This document shows positions 1-9,734 of a stretch of 64,000 nucleotides of DNA, one piece after another. The notes beneath the pieces are model-generated. The model ran no database searches. It was not told the origin of the DNA and worked only from the letters and a program-made list of their open reading frames with translations. How positions within the stretch are numbered: the stretch's first letter is position 1; each line of letters opens with the position of its first letter. This stretch comes from Monodelphis domestica (taxonomy: Eukaryota; Chordata; Mammalia; Didelphimorphia; Didelphidae), in contig NC_077232.1 of NCBI RefSeq assembly GCF_027887165.1, positions 6,481,391-6,545,390 of the forward strand. The letters are read 5' to 3'. Position numbers and translations under genes: made by a program.

Positions 1-79
1 ATTTAACCCTCCCCCTTGCTTTTTCCACCAGAATTTCCCTTTCATCTCAGAATCATTGTATATCATCGCATACATTTCC

Positions 80-232
80 ATGGCAGATGAGCAGTAACGG
101 TTAGGCAATGAGGTTTAAGTTACTTGGCCAGGGTCACACAGCTAGGAATTATCTGAGGCCAGATTTGAACCCAGGATTTCCTGTCTCCAGGCCTGGCTCC
201 CTATCCAATAAGCCATCTGGCTGCACCCTAGA
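80..232 (-). repeat. SINE-A, marsupial CORE-SINE fragment
   Basis: Minus-strand copy of the commonest SINE in the window, here called SINE-A. It is recognised by the reverse complements of its conserved blocks: the 'gaccctgggcaagtcac' block, the B-box-like 'gggttcaaatct' block and the 5' 'gctgggtggctcagtgg' block. The 3' third is missing. Bases 1-80 hold nothing recognised, and 235-345 is AT-rich low-complexity DNA. Confidence 0.8.
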
Positions 233-344
233 ACATCAATTTTATTTATTTATTTCAATTTTTAATTATTTTTAAAATTAATTTAAAATTAAAATTAAAT
301 TAAAAATTTATTTTCCATGGTTATGTGATTCATGTAGAACAATT

Positions 345-490
345 TTTTAAACCCTTACCTTCCATCTTGGAGTCAATACTGTGTATTGGCTCCAAGGCAG
401 AAGAGTGGTCAGGGCTAGACAATGGGGGTGAAGTGACTTGTCCAGGGTCACCCAGCTGGGAAGTGTCTGAGGCCAGATTGGAACATGTAG
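345..490 (-). repeat. SINE-A fragment
   Basis: Minus-strand SINE-A with the 3' 'ttggctccaaggcagaagag' and central blocks. The 5' end is lost after the B-box region. 490-866 contains no repeat that I recognise; a pyrimidine tract ending in AG near 676 is a possible but unsupported acceptor. Confidence 0.8.
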
Positions 491-866
491 AACAGTTTTA
501 AAAGAAACTGAAGGAAAAAACTGTTTAGCAAAACTAGACAATACAGCCACTATTTCTGCCGGCATCACCCACATGCTTGAGTTGGTATGTCGATACTCAG
601 AGAGAGCTTAGAGTTCATCCACATGGACGTTCCTGGCAATGGCTCGGTGCCACCCTTGCCTCTGTTTTCTCTTCAGGCTCTGGAAAGGCCCAGCCTGCAT
701 TCTGGAGGCCCTTCGCTAGCTCTGTTGACATTGGGTGGGCACTCCGGATGGGCCATCCAACCATCATTATCCTGGCAATAGGCCTGCCCACCTGGCCACT
801 GGCCCCCCTCCTTTTCTGGTAACAGCCCTCTGGAGTGGTCGTCTTCTCTTGGCTTTTTCATGCCAG

Positions 867-939
867 GTTGGGCAGACAACAAGCCGGACCCAGAACAGAA
901 GAGGAGGAGGAAGAGGAGAGGCAGCTAGATGCCCTTTGA
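867..939 (+). CDS. Possible terminal coding exon, acidic C-terminus (partial)
   Basis: A pyrimidine-rich tract ends in 'tgccag' at 866. The following frame (one base completing a split codon) reads LGRQQAGPRT, then seven Glu, then RQLDAL and a TGA at 937-939. An acidic tail ending at a stop, followed about 1 kb later by a canonical AATAAA at 1921, would fit the last exon of a plus-strand gene entering from the left. The stretch is short, other frames are also open, and no family is recognised. A chance open frame is a real alternative. Confidence 0.28.
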
Positions 940-1945
940 GGAACAGGGCTCAGTGCTTTTAATGGACTAATGCCTCTTCTTGGAACAAGAGTCCATCTTG
1001 TTAATGGCAGCACTCTGCTGGCTGTGAGTCCTGGGGTGCAATGGACTGAGAAGAAAAAAAGTAGAGGGTACCCAAAGGGCAACGGAGGGGCCGGGGTGGA
1101 CAGGAGCGGGCAGGAGCTCGTTATCCAGAGGGAGCAAAATTGGCTGTATTTAGAAGGCATCCACCCACTGGCCGAGGAGCGGGGAGTGCCCCCACCATGT
1201 TCAGCCCTGCCTAGACCTTCTAGAGCTTGCCTTTCATTGGCAGAGCCGTTGAGATCCAGGGTGGCCCTCCTGCCAAGATGAGGCATCTCTGAGGGAGGTG
1301 CAGGAGTAACAACATTAATTAGGACTTTTGAGAAGCCTTCTCACCTTCCTTCATTACTGCAGAGACTTGCTAAGGTTGAAACCAAAAGGTGAACTTGGAA
1401 TGACCTGGAAACCGAGTCGCTGATGCTTTCCTTACAGCAGTCGGTCAAGATGCCCCGGAATCCCCAGCAGCCCCATTCCAGGAAAGAAGCCCTTAAGAAG
1501 CCCCAAGGTCTCCGATGTCTACACTGCTAAGAGGAAAGGAGGAGGACCCCTGGGATGTCAGCTTAAAGGTTGGTCTGAGTGTGTCGATGATCCGGCGCCC
1601 CCAGATACTCCCTTCCTGTTCAGCCAGAGAGCTGGTGGCCACCCTGTCCTGGATCTACAAGATGGAGGCACAGGTGAAGCCGAGGACGACACCAGATTTG
1701 GGCAGGCCACAGGAACAGAGAATGACGGGCGATCAGGAAGTTTTCCTCCTGGGAGACCGTCTGGTAAAAATCCCCTTGCTGGAGGAAAATCATTGGCGTC
1801 CGAACCGGGGCTCTGCTTAGCCTGGTTCTGATAGAGATCTCCCTCCTGGACCGGACCTAAACCCCCAACCCCCAACCCCCAACCTTCCTTCTTCTTCCTT
1901 TAAAGATCTGACTGCCACTGAATAAACAACTATTCATTTGGGATG
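940..1945 (+). other. Candidate 3' UTR of a plus-strand gene
   Basis: Repeat-free, moderately GC-rich DNA between the stop at 937 and the AATAAA at 1921. Several frames are open over 1440-1811, including one of about 120 codons ending in TGA at 1809-1811 and preceded by an acceptor-like 'ccttacag' near 1436. An alternative is therefore a separate terminal coding exon at about 1437-1811. Neither reading is proven. Confidence 0.3.
1921..1926 (+). terminator. AATAAA poly(A) signal
   Basis: Canonical AATAAA followed within 30 bases by a G/T-rich stretch (tttgggatggg), as expected for cleavage at about 1940. It is not in a recognised SINE or L1 tail, so it is more likely than most to be genic. 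Confidence 0.45.
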
Positions 1946-2048
1946 GGATAGCTATGCTGGGGTTAGGGAAGAGGTTCAACAGGACTGATGTTGGGTCCTT
2001 TCCGCTCAGGCCGACAGCCAAAGGGACCAGCTTGGAAGCTTTCTCTGT

Positions 2049-2256
2049 CTTCTTTTTTTTTTCACTCTTATCTTCCATCTTAGAATCAATCCTGGGTATT
2101 AGTCCTAAGGCAGAAGAGTGGTAAGGGCTAGGCAATGGGAGTTAAGTGACTTGCCCAGGGTCACACAGCTAGGAAACGTCTGAGGCCAGATTTGAACCCA
2201 GGACCTCCCGCCTCTAGACCTGACTCTCATTCCACCGCGTTACCCAGCGGCCCCCT
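2049..2256 (-). repeat. SINE-A, nearly full length
   Basis: Minus-strand copy with a poly-T start (the A tail), all internal blocks and the 5' head. 2257-2784 is unique DNA in which I see no feature. Confidence 0.88.
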
Positions 2257-2784
2257 CTCTGTCTTCTTGATTCCCCTCCGCTGGCTATCCTAATCTAATG
2301 TTGAAGAAACAACAAACGTCTTTAGATGGACCTGGCACAGAGGGAGACGTTTCTGTCTTCAGGACTGACTCAGCCCACCCTCCAGGGAAAACCCTTTTAG
2401 GCAGCTGAATGTCCTGTCAGCCCACCCAGCTCTCAAGATGACAGAGAGGCAGGACTGATTCACAGTCCATGTGGGCATCGGAGACTATTGGGAAATGCTC
2501 AGGAAAGGTGGGTTTCAAATCCTGAGACAGGAAAGGAGCTGCTTTTAGTCCTCCCGTCCGTTGGTTATTTTCCCAGAAGCCCCCTCTCTCCAACATTCCA
2601 ACTGCCCATCTGTCAGTCTTGCTTCTTCACTCTTCCATTTCTACTCTGTGTAAAATCCCTTACCAAACACAACTAACTACACGAGCCCGGCTACGGAGAG
2701 CCCAATGCGAGGAGCTCAATTGGACTCATTTGGTGTCACCAAGAGTTGGTGGCATATCATTGATGTGTCTCTGAAAGGGCAGAT

Positions 2785-2935
2785 CTGAGGCAGCTGGGGC
2801 TGGCACAGTAGAGTGAGGGTTGAGCTTAACTTGGAGTCAGGAAGACCTGGGTTCAAATCCTGCCTCAGAGACTGGTTATATGGCTCTAGACAAGTCTCTT
2901 AACCTGTCAGTGCCCTTTAAGATCATTGGTGGTAA
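2785..2935 (+). repeat. SINE (SINE-B/MIR type)
   Basis: Plus-strand SINE head, B-box 'gggttcaaatcc' and core 'tctagacaagtctcttaacc'. It is diverged and lacks the 3' tail. Confidence 0.7.
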
Positions 2936-3084
2936 AGCAGATACTAATCTGCTTCAGTAGAGGGAATTACCTACTTGGGGCTCGCTAGACAGATGCATCA
3001 CAGGTTTGGTCCCAATATTCCCCGCCTTTAATGAACAGGCATTTGTATTATATAATCTCTAGGATCATATTGCTTATTGACAGA

Positions 3085-3255
3085 GAGATTTATGAGCTGT
3101 GTGACCCAGGGCAAGTCATTTAACTCTGACTCGGTTTCCCCATCTATAAAATGAGCCAGAGAAGGAAATGATGAACCACCCTGATATCTTTGCCAAGAAA
3201 ACCCCAAACGGGGTCATGAAGAGCCAGGCACAACTTAAATGACTAAACAATAACA
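3085..3255 (+). repeat. SINE-B, 5' truncated
   Basis: The second common SINE family, here called SINE-B. Its 3' half is diagnostic: 'gccaagaaaaccccaaa', then 'ggggtca', then a tail of 'aatgactaaacaataacaa' type. This copy has the core and the 3' half. Confidence 0.85.
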
Positions 3256-3514
3256 AGAGGATCATGTGTCTAGGCAGAGTTTTTAGATGTGAATATGTTA
3301 AAGTCTCACATTTTAATTCTGGGTAATTAGTTACCGTCTTCAATGGGAAGTTTGTCAAGAATTATCGTGCATCAGAAAGGCCCCTGGACAGAAAGTACCG
3401 GGGATTAGAAGGTGAGGAAAGCCAGATTCCTGGCTGAAATCCTCCCCGGACTCTAGACCTCATTCCCCCTGGGGCCTCCTTGCTACTCCTCAAATAAGAC
3501 ACTCATCTCCTGAC

Positions 3515-3660
3515 TAGCTCAGTGTCTAGGGATGTCACTTAACTTCTATTTCCCTCAGTTCCCTCATCTGTAAAATGGGCATAATCATATTGACCTTCTA
3601 AGAGTTTCTGCCAGACATTTGGGAAAGGGCCGTTTTCATGTATAATCTGGATCAAATGGC
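3515..3660 (+). repeat. MIR fragment
   Basis: Contains the MIR core run 'cctcatctgtaaaatggg' with flanking sequence. 3665-3920 is AT-rich then purine-rich unique DNA. Confidence 0.65.
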
Positions 3661-3921
3661 TCGGCTTCTTAAGGATGGAAGGAGTTAGGGAGGGAGGGAA
3701 TTTGGAATTCAAAAAAAATTTTTAACCAATATTAAAAATGATTTTTACTGGAAAAATATTTTTAAAAAGAAGGAAATGTGTCCAAGACTAGCTTAATAGG
3801 AGGAGAGGATCCGTCTCAGAGTCAGAAGAGAAGAGAAAGTTCAGAGAGAGATGGAGAGAGACAAATGATGGAAAGAAATGCCCGATTCGAGCATCTCTGG
3901 ACTCCCTTTGAGAATGAGCAC

Positions 3922-4068
3922 CTTTGGGTTCTGCCTCAGTGGCCAGAATCCCATCGGAGCCCTCTCTGAAGAAGGTAAAGGCAGCCCCAGGGTTTCCTCC
4001 TCCTGCCTCAGGACCTGGAGGAGCTGCGGCTCACACACCCTCCTCAGCGCGGCCTCATGCTTCTCCAG
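3922..4068 (-). CDS. Candidate internal coding exon, 49 codons (minus strand)
   Basis: Read on the minus strand, a pyrimidine tract ending 'cacctcccag' precedes an open frame starting LEKHEAALRRVCEPQ and continuing LLQVLRQEEETLGLPLP. A 'cccaaag|gtgctc' donor would give exactly 147 bp, phase 0 at both ends; without it the frame stays open to a stop at 3841. Composition (Leu/Glu/Arg/Gln, amphipathic) is helix or coiled-coil like and unlike frequent chance frames. I do not recognise the protein. Its phase does not follow directly from the exon at 6126-6232, so it is either separated by an unseen exon or belongs to another gene. Confidence 0.38.
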
Positions 4069-4410
4069 CTGGGAGGTGGAGGTGGGAGTCAATCCCAGCA
4101 CTCCTTTCACTCTATCTTAGCCTTGCTCCTAGGGGAGCAGACACGCTGGTGACTGCGTTCCCTTCCCTAACCAGAGCACACATCCAGTCAGTCCCAGGTC
4201 CTTATTTTCCAGGCTCACGGGGCACTTAGGCTCTATGGGCTATTTTGAACCCAGGTCTTCTGCCAGCAAATTGAGCTCTTCTGCCGCTATGCTTTCAGAA
4301 TCCCTTTCCTGAGCTTCTGGGAAGCCAAAGGGCTGGAGCACACGTTTAAAGGCCTTTTCCTCCCTGACAATTTAGGTTTGGGGTTCTTTGAAAGAGAGGA
4401 GGAAGAGGCA

Positions 4411-4482
4411 GGCCCCTAGGAAAAGGGCCGGCCCGCCATCTTTGGCCCCTAGGAAAAGGGCCGGCCCGCCATCTTTGGCCCC
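4411..4482. repeat. Perfect 33-bp tandem repeat (2.2 copies) with YY1-like cores
   Basis: The 33-bp unit beginning ggcccctaggaaaagggccg is repeated without a mismatch at 4411-4443 and 4444-4476, followed by a 6-base partial third copy. Each unit holds a YY1-type core CCGCCATCTT (4433-4442 and 4466-4475). A third core lies in the other orientation at 4637-4644 (AAGATGGC). Confidence 0.9.
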
Positions 4483-4542
4483 ATATCCATTCTGACGCCT
4501 TGGGAAGGATGGCTCTGCTGTTGGCAAATGGGCACCACTCTG

Positions 4543-4556
4543 GTGCCCTCTGGTGG
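4543..4556 (-). promoter_or_regulatory. CTCF consensus site (minus orientation)
   Basis: The minus strand reads CCACCAGAGGGCAC, matching the 14-base core consensus CCASYAGRKGGCRS at every position. It lies 70 bp from the YY1-bearing tandem repeat and is not in a recognised SINE. Binding is inferred from the motif only. Confidence 0.6.
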
Positions 4557-4687
4557 AAGAAATGCTGAACATCCTCCCCACCCCCGCCTTCACTCCCACC
4601 CCTTCTCCAGGAGTGTGGAAGGCTAGATAGCCGGGCAAGATGGCTGGCGAGCCTTGGAATGAGACACCTTGGAGATAGCATCTGGTT

Positions 4688-4693
4688 TTTATT
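4688..4693 (-). terminator. AATAAA poly(A) signal, minus strand
   Basis: TTTATT on the plus strand gives AATAAA on the minus strand. It follows about 350 bp of GC-rich unique DNA (4700-5090) that could be 3' UTR of a minus-strand gene whose coding exons lie at higher coordinates. The 116-codon open frame in that stretch has no sign of selection. Confidence 0.35.
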
Positions 4694-5109
4694 AAATGGA
4701 ACAAATGAACGAGTGATTCATATCCGGAACAGAACAGAGGCGAGACACCGACTGTCGCATTGTAAATGGGGCCAGGCTGGGAGGGGCAGCCACAGCTGGC
4801 CTTGACGGAGGGGTGGGGGAGGATCCACAGTCACGCAGGGCCCAGAATCCCCCAGGGATGCCCGGGGCCTCGGCCCGGAGGGGAGGCCATGGAAACAGCA
4901 GGAATTCAGCACGGACGGAGCCCCCTTCCTCTGTCTCTCTCACCCCTCCTGGCGCACCCAGAAGGCCTGGCAGAACCATCCTGCGCGTGGAATCCTCAGG
5001 AAAGGCAGTCCTAGGTCCTAGAGGCTGGCGGCCCTCTGCCATTCCATTCCATCAGTCAAGGCCTTGGATCCTCCGCCCCACGCAGAGAAAGAGGGAGGTA
5101 GAAGAGGCC

Positions 5110-5420
5110 AGGCTTTCACTTGATGAATGCCTACTATGTGCCACCGAGGAAGGCAAACGAGAGGCCCTGCTCTCGAGAGCTCTCAATTTAATAGGGGAGA
5201 CGGCGTGCAAAGAACTGTGTCCACATGATAAATTGGAGGTCATCTGCAGAGGGACGGCCGGCCCAAGAATTAGGGCAATCAAGAAAGGCTTCCTGGAGAA
5301 GGCAGGATTTTAGCTGGGAAGCAGGAGGCAGAGATGAGGGGGGACAGCACTGCAGGCATGAAAATGTCGAGGCAGGAAATGGAGTGCCCTGTTTAATGAG
5401 CAGCGAGGAGGGGTCCAGGG
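5110..5420 (+). repeat. Dispersed repeat, 'tactatgtgcca' family
   Basis: Copy of an interspersed family seen at least six times here. The landmarks, in order, are 'atgcctactatgtgcca', 'gagctctcaatttaatagggg', 'gataaattggaggtcat', 'aggcttcctggag' and 'aaatggagtg'. I cannot assign it to a named family. The open frame it contains (4813-5313) is a by-product. Confidence 0.7.
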
Positions 5421-5684
5421 AGGATTTCGGCCAGGAGTTTGGCTTCACCAAGCCTCCAGTCTCTAGGTTCTTGGTGTCCTCGCTGGTCATAACAGGGCAA
5501 GAGATCCCTGCGGCCTCCTTAGGGCTTCCTAGGTTGGAGATGCCAGAATGCTGTAAGAGCCAAGGCCTGGCCACCTCTTTAGAGGTCAGAACCCCAGAGA
5601 GAGGAGCTGCCTCTGATTTCCAAGCCTTTGGGGCTCTAGCACACCCCGCTTCTTGAGAATCAGCCTCTTCAAGAAGGAAGCCAG

Positions 5685-5830
5685 CTAAGGCCTGGAGATG
5701 GGAGGTCCTGGGTTCAAATCTGACCTCAGCTACTTCCTAGCTGTGAGACCCTGAGCCCCTTTTGCCTAGCCCTTAGTGCTCTGCTCTTCTGTCTTGGAAT
5801 CAAGATGGAAGGGAAAGGTTTAGAAGAAGA
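5685..5830 (+). repeat. SINE-A, 5' truncated
   Basis: Plus-strand copy with the B-box, core and 3' block, ending in an A-rich (aag)n tail. 5831-6125 is unique with no clear feature. Confidence 0.85.
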
Positions 5831-6125
5831 AGAAGGAAGCCAATGGATCAAGGACAAAGAGGGAATGCACGATCTGCAAAAGGCTGGCTAATTTGCAAAT
5901 GGTCTGGCTAAGCTCCATGAAGAAATACTGTTAAGGCTGAGGGAAGCAACGTCTATAAATGACCAGATTTATCCTTTTCTATATAAAGTGCCAAGAACTG
6001 AATGGAACAGCTCATCTGGAAGAGGCCACAGTGGTCCGTTTGGGGGTCTGGAACAGTCTCAACAAAAGGTCCCAGAGGAGTTGGGCGGCAGCGGTGTCCT
6101 CCCAGGAACATCGGGCCTCCTTCAC

Positions 6126-6232
6126 CTGGTAATGTCCAGCGGGGGACTAGGCGATGTTGACTGGCTGAAAGTCACCCCCGGCAGGTTGGCCACAAAGTTC
6201 TCCCATGTTCTTCTCAGGGCATAATTTACCTG
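6126..6232 (-). CDS. Candidate coding exon with tandem (NAGNAG) acceptor, minus strand
   Basis: On the minus strand 'tggcccccagcag' ends in two consecutive AG acceptors. In phase 0, matching the donor of the exon at 7673, the frame reads QVNYALRRTWENFVANLPG and continues VTFSQSTSPSPPLDITR. At the far end 'accag|gtgaag' is a usable donor, but the same bases also supply AGG TGA, so the exon could instead be terminal and end the protein at ...DITR. Joined to the 7673-7984 exon this gives about 140 residues. Codon use and phase agreement support a real exon; the protein family is not recognised. If terminal, the 3' UTR could run to the poly(A) signal at 4688. Confidence 0.5.
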
Positions 6233-6389
6233 CTGGGGGCCAGAGAGGTGGGAGTCAGTCAGGAGAAAGGTATTGTGTCAAGGGGAAAACAGGAATGATT
6301 GAGCAGCCTCAAATGTTCTTCCATTCAGGGCTATCAGATGGTGCTAGGGAGCCAAAGCCAGGTTCCGTGCTTATCCTGCTTAAATCTCC

Positions 6390-6725
6390 CTCTGATGCCA
6401 TTTAACCTAGCTGAGCCTCAGTTTCCTCATCTGTAACAAGGGTCTTAAAAACCCTGTAATGCTTTATAGGCTTGTTATGCAGTGTAACAGAAAGATTCAG
6501 AGTTAAAGGACCTGGGCCCCAATCTCTGCTTGGCTCTATGATGTGGCACATGTCACTCAGACCCTTCTAGCTTTCAAAGGACAATGTCCCAAATCTGAAG
6601 CCACAGGACCTGGGTTTGAGGGCTGGCCATGTTGCTGATGTCTGTGTGGCTTTTCACCTCTGTAAGCTTTGATTTCTTCCTTTGTTAAACAAAGGAGTTA
6701 TCTGAGATGACTTCTAGCCCCAAAC
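6390..6725 (+). repeat. MIR-type SINE fragments
   Basis: Two adjacent diverged MIR-like stretches. One carries 'ctgagcctcagtttcctcatctgtaa' split by variation (6405-6440). The second carries a core with 'tcacctctgtaagc' (6480-6725). Confidence 0.55.
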
Positions 6726-6733
6726 CCTAGGAT

Positions 6734-6958
6734 CATGCTGGTGAACCTATGGCACATGTGCTGGTGTGTGCCAGAGGGGCTGCTCCCTTCCCTTTCTCTA
6801 TACACGCCTGAGGACATTTCTCACTTCCCCTGGCCCTCTGCCCAGCAGCTCAAAGGGAGCACTTCCTCCCTCCCCTGTCTGGGGTAAGGCTGGGGGCTCA
6901 CATGCAGTGTGAGGGTTGCAGTTGGGGCACTCAGTCTCTAAAAGGTTTGCCATCACTG
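6734..6958 (+). mobile_element. Non-autonomous hAT element (MITE), 225 bp
   Basis: Left end reads catgctggtgaacct and right end ggtttgccatcactg, imperfect terminal inverted repeats of the CAGTGATGGCGAACC type shared with the copies at 20689 and 60783. Flanks CCTAGGAT and CCTAGAGA are a decayed 8-bp target duplication (6 of 8). No transposase is encoded. Confidence 0.75.
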
Positions 6959-6959
6959 C

Positions 6960-7660
6960 CTAGAGAGCTCAGTTTGAATCAGAAGTGCAAGCATCAGTCA
7001 AGGCTCAGCTCTGATTCGTTCAGACTGTTGTGAATGGCACTTCCATAGACAAAACTACTGGAGCCGGTTATAAGAAGCCAGGTGACCTGCCCCTCCGGGA
7101 CGCCCAGGATTTGTCAGGGCAGCCGAGACCTCCCAGATGCCCTCTAGAAAAACAGTAGAAACAGCCCCACTTACAAAACCGCAGTATATTCTGGAGTCTG
7201 GGAGCAGCCCAGTGCAGGAGATACTATCTGTCTCTATCTCTAAACTCCCCATATAAGGAGGCATCATAATACTATATGGAAGGGGATGCAATAAATACGA
7301 CCTATATCCTGTGTATAATACCACAGATGGAGCTACGATGCTCTATGTACTCTGTATGAGGAGACACACTATGTGATAGTAGACAACAACTCCTCACCTA
7401 TAATATCAGGGCTGAGATACAGTATATAAAGCTCGGCATGGGGAAATACAACGTATAAGATCCCCTTTGTAAGGAGATACAGTACGGTGAATACTTTCTG
7501 TAAGAAGATCTCATAAAATTGCTCCCCGGTTACAGACAGGGAAGCTGATGGGAAGCCAGAGCAGCCCAGGAGGATGTTGCGGCAGGACTGGGGCTTTCTG
7601 TCACATGACCTTTTACAGTAGGGGGAGCTTGGGCTCCCTTGTCTCTGCTTCCTTCCCTCC
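6960..7660. other. Unique intronic-type DNA
   Basis: No repeat family or convincing exon was recognised. Short repeated 'aggagatac' and 'gtataa' words give a weakly periodic look at 7250-7510. Confidence 0.4.
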
Positions 7661-7672
7661 CCCATCACTTAC

Positions 7673-7984
7673 CTTCTTGTACTGTCGTATTCTCCAGCTC
7701 CCCCGATTCTTGCCTTGGATCAGCTGTTCGGTGTCCCCCAGGCCCACAGCGGGGATCTCATGAGGAGACAGGTCCAGCCCTTCAGGGGGGCCAGCACTAC
7801 TTTCCAGACCCCGGGAGCGGGACTTCTCCCTCCGGTGCCGGAAGCTTAGGGACCTCTGGAATCGGGGCGCCTGCTGGTACCCCTCGGGGATGGCAGGGCT
7901 CAGCCCGGGTTCCCCCCATGTATTCTGGAGTTGGCCATAGGAGCGCTGGGGAACCCTAAGGGACTGGCTACGAGTGGTCACCAT
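7673..7984 (-). CDS. Coding exon with start codon, unidentified protein (104 codons)
   Basis: The best protein-coding signal in the window. The minus strand shows 'ttgcttaccggcag' as acceptor, then CC ATGG (good Kozak context), then 104 open codons ending exactly at a consensus donor aag|gtaagt, phase 0. The protein starts MVTTRSQSLRVPQRSYGQLQ. A basic Arg/Ser-rich stretch lies at about residues 41-58 (RFQRSLSFRHRREKSRSRG), and the exon ends KNRGSWRIRQYKK. There is no signal peptide or membrane segment; the N-terminus looks like a disordered, basic, possibly nuclear or phosphorylated region. The next exon in phase is probably 6126-6232. The upstream non-coding exon could be the one at 15376. 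I cannot name the gene. Confidence 0.65.
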
Positions 7985-8258
7985 GGCTGCCGGTAAGCAA
8001 TGGTCAGGTCAGGGCTGGGGCACCCTCCTAAGTACCCAGCGTTCAGACTGGCAAGTCGCAAGTCTCCACCCAACTGACAGGGAACTTGGGGCCAAAGGTT
8101 GGAGCTGCTGAAGTTACAAAGTACAAGCCACATCATCTTCTGGGAGCAAAGGGAGCCCGGACCACCTGCCACCCCTTCCCATCCCCAACTAGGTGGAGAG
8201 TTCAGTCCCAGCTGCCCCCTCCCTAATCCCTCGTAACTATGTCACTGGAAGCTTTACT

Positions 8259-9341
8259 GTGAGATTTAAATGGTTGAGGTCTTAAACTGTAGTGAGTTAA
8301 AATGGTGGAAGATATAAATTGTGATAGATATAAGAGAGGGAGAGTAAATTTGACCGCAGATATATGTTTCACTAAAGTGTCTTGGGTTCCAAAATCAAAT
8401 ATGAGGTGGTCGCCAGGGAAATATTCCCAATTATTCAGATACCCAAGTCAATTGGGTTTTATAGAGATTTTAATTAACAATACAATGAGTAATCAAAGAA
8501 AGAGAGAGAGAGTAAGAAAGGAATAAGTATGAAGGGCCTCAAGCCAATATGGCCTAGACCTGAGTCTTAAAAGAGAAATCAGTCAGTTTTTTAACACTCA
8601 CCACAAGGTCTGACTAAACAAGGATTCTAGTGACATCAGGCCAGCTCCATCTCAGCTGACTTCACCAGAGAGCCTTCCAGCCAGAGACTGTTCCAAAAGG
8701 CCTCTCTCCAGAGCCTCCAGAGGGACAGAGTCCCCTTAGAGGAGCTCTAGTGAGACCTCCTTAGAGATTGTCGTCCAAGAGCTTCCCTTCTCCAGAGCCT
8801 CTCTCAAGAGAGTCTTCCCAAGTGGTCCTCATCAGAGATCCTCCAAAAGGAATTCCTCCAAAAGGATATCTCCTCAAGAGATTCTGCTTTTTCTTATATA
8901 GGGGTTTTTCTCCCATGTCACCTCCCCTAAGTCCCTACATCTACCAATCACTGTAGACGCTTTCCAAAGGACTGCCCATCTAAATTCCTGCTAAGTCGAC
9001 CAATCTCCTCAGTAAGTCTGAACTAGAGAAAACACAGCTGAGTCAATTAATCTCATCAAGAGAAAACTTGCCTGACCCTTTTAAGTACCTAGCATCCCAT
9101 TGTATCAATTCTAAAAACAGTCCTGGCTCAAAGAACTCCTTGCCCCACCATAAGCTTGGATCCAAGTACTTTCATTGTTTAGCAAGGAGTTTTCTCCCCT
9201 AAAGCAGTCTTAAGTACAGTTGGAGTAGAGGTCCTCCCATTTCTGATCCTGGCGAGTTCTCACATCAAAATGGGGAATGTTTCTCAGTAGGGAATTTGTT
9301 CCAATTAAGAATTCCCCATGGGGAAATTTTTAACATTCACA
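8259..9341 (-). mobile_element. Fossil ERV-type solitary LTR (family LTR-1)
   Basis: About 1.08 kb bounded by TGTGAG... and ...CATTCACA, so its ends are short inverted repeats, with a TATA-like 'ctatataag' on the minus strand near 8895-8910. The segment 'cacctcccctaagtccctac...ctaccaatcactgtagac' recurs in the copy at 63118-63920. No internal retroviral region is present, so it is a solo LTR and an old fossil. An internal run of repeated 'ccagagcctc' words at 8680-8880 is absent from the other copy. Confidence 0.6.
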
Positions 9342-9734
9342 AGTCTGAGAGATTTCAAGATTTACATTACAAAGCTACAACCCTGGGAAAGCATCCTCCC
9401 CATTTCACAGATGAGAATATGGAGGCTTAGAGAGTTTCTAGGATTTGCCCCGAGCCCCACAACCAGGAAGGATCAGAGCTGGGATCTGAACCCAACCCTC
9501 CAGATTCCAAGGCCATCAGTGCTCCTTTTATTTCCCCCAGATTAAGGAATTTACCCAAAATCATATGGCTAGTGAGTGCAGAGGAGGAGACACTTGAATT
9601 GTGCAGCTGGTGTAACCACGTATTGAGCCCTTGACCCGAGTTCAAATTGAGCCTCATATATTTACTCCCGATGTGACCCCTAGGTGAGTCACTTAACCAC
9701 TGTCTGTCTCTGTATCCTGAGCTGCAGAATGGGT
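9342..9734 (+). repeat. MIR-like and SINE fragments
   Basis: A MIR-type stretch with 'cccatttcacagatgagaat' at 9398-9660 is followed by a diverged SINE remnant, up to the edge of the inverted duplication. Confidence 0.5.

Noticed and set aside
4411-4482. CRISPR-like or satellite array
   Set aside because: Only 2.2 copies, no spacers, in vertebrate DNA.
4813-5313. 166-codon plus-strand frame
   Set aside because: Its second half is the dispersed 'tactatgtgcca' repeat; the same peptide-like sequence would arise from other copies.
5188-5574. Possible minus-strand exon (HSGISNLGSPKEAAG) near 5440-5550
   Set aside because: An acceptor-like 'ttacag' exists, but the phase does not follow the exon at 6126 and the frame runs into repeat sequence. 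It was left out as unproven.
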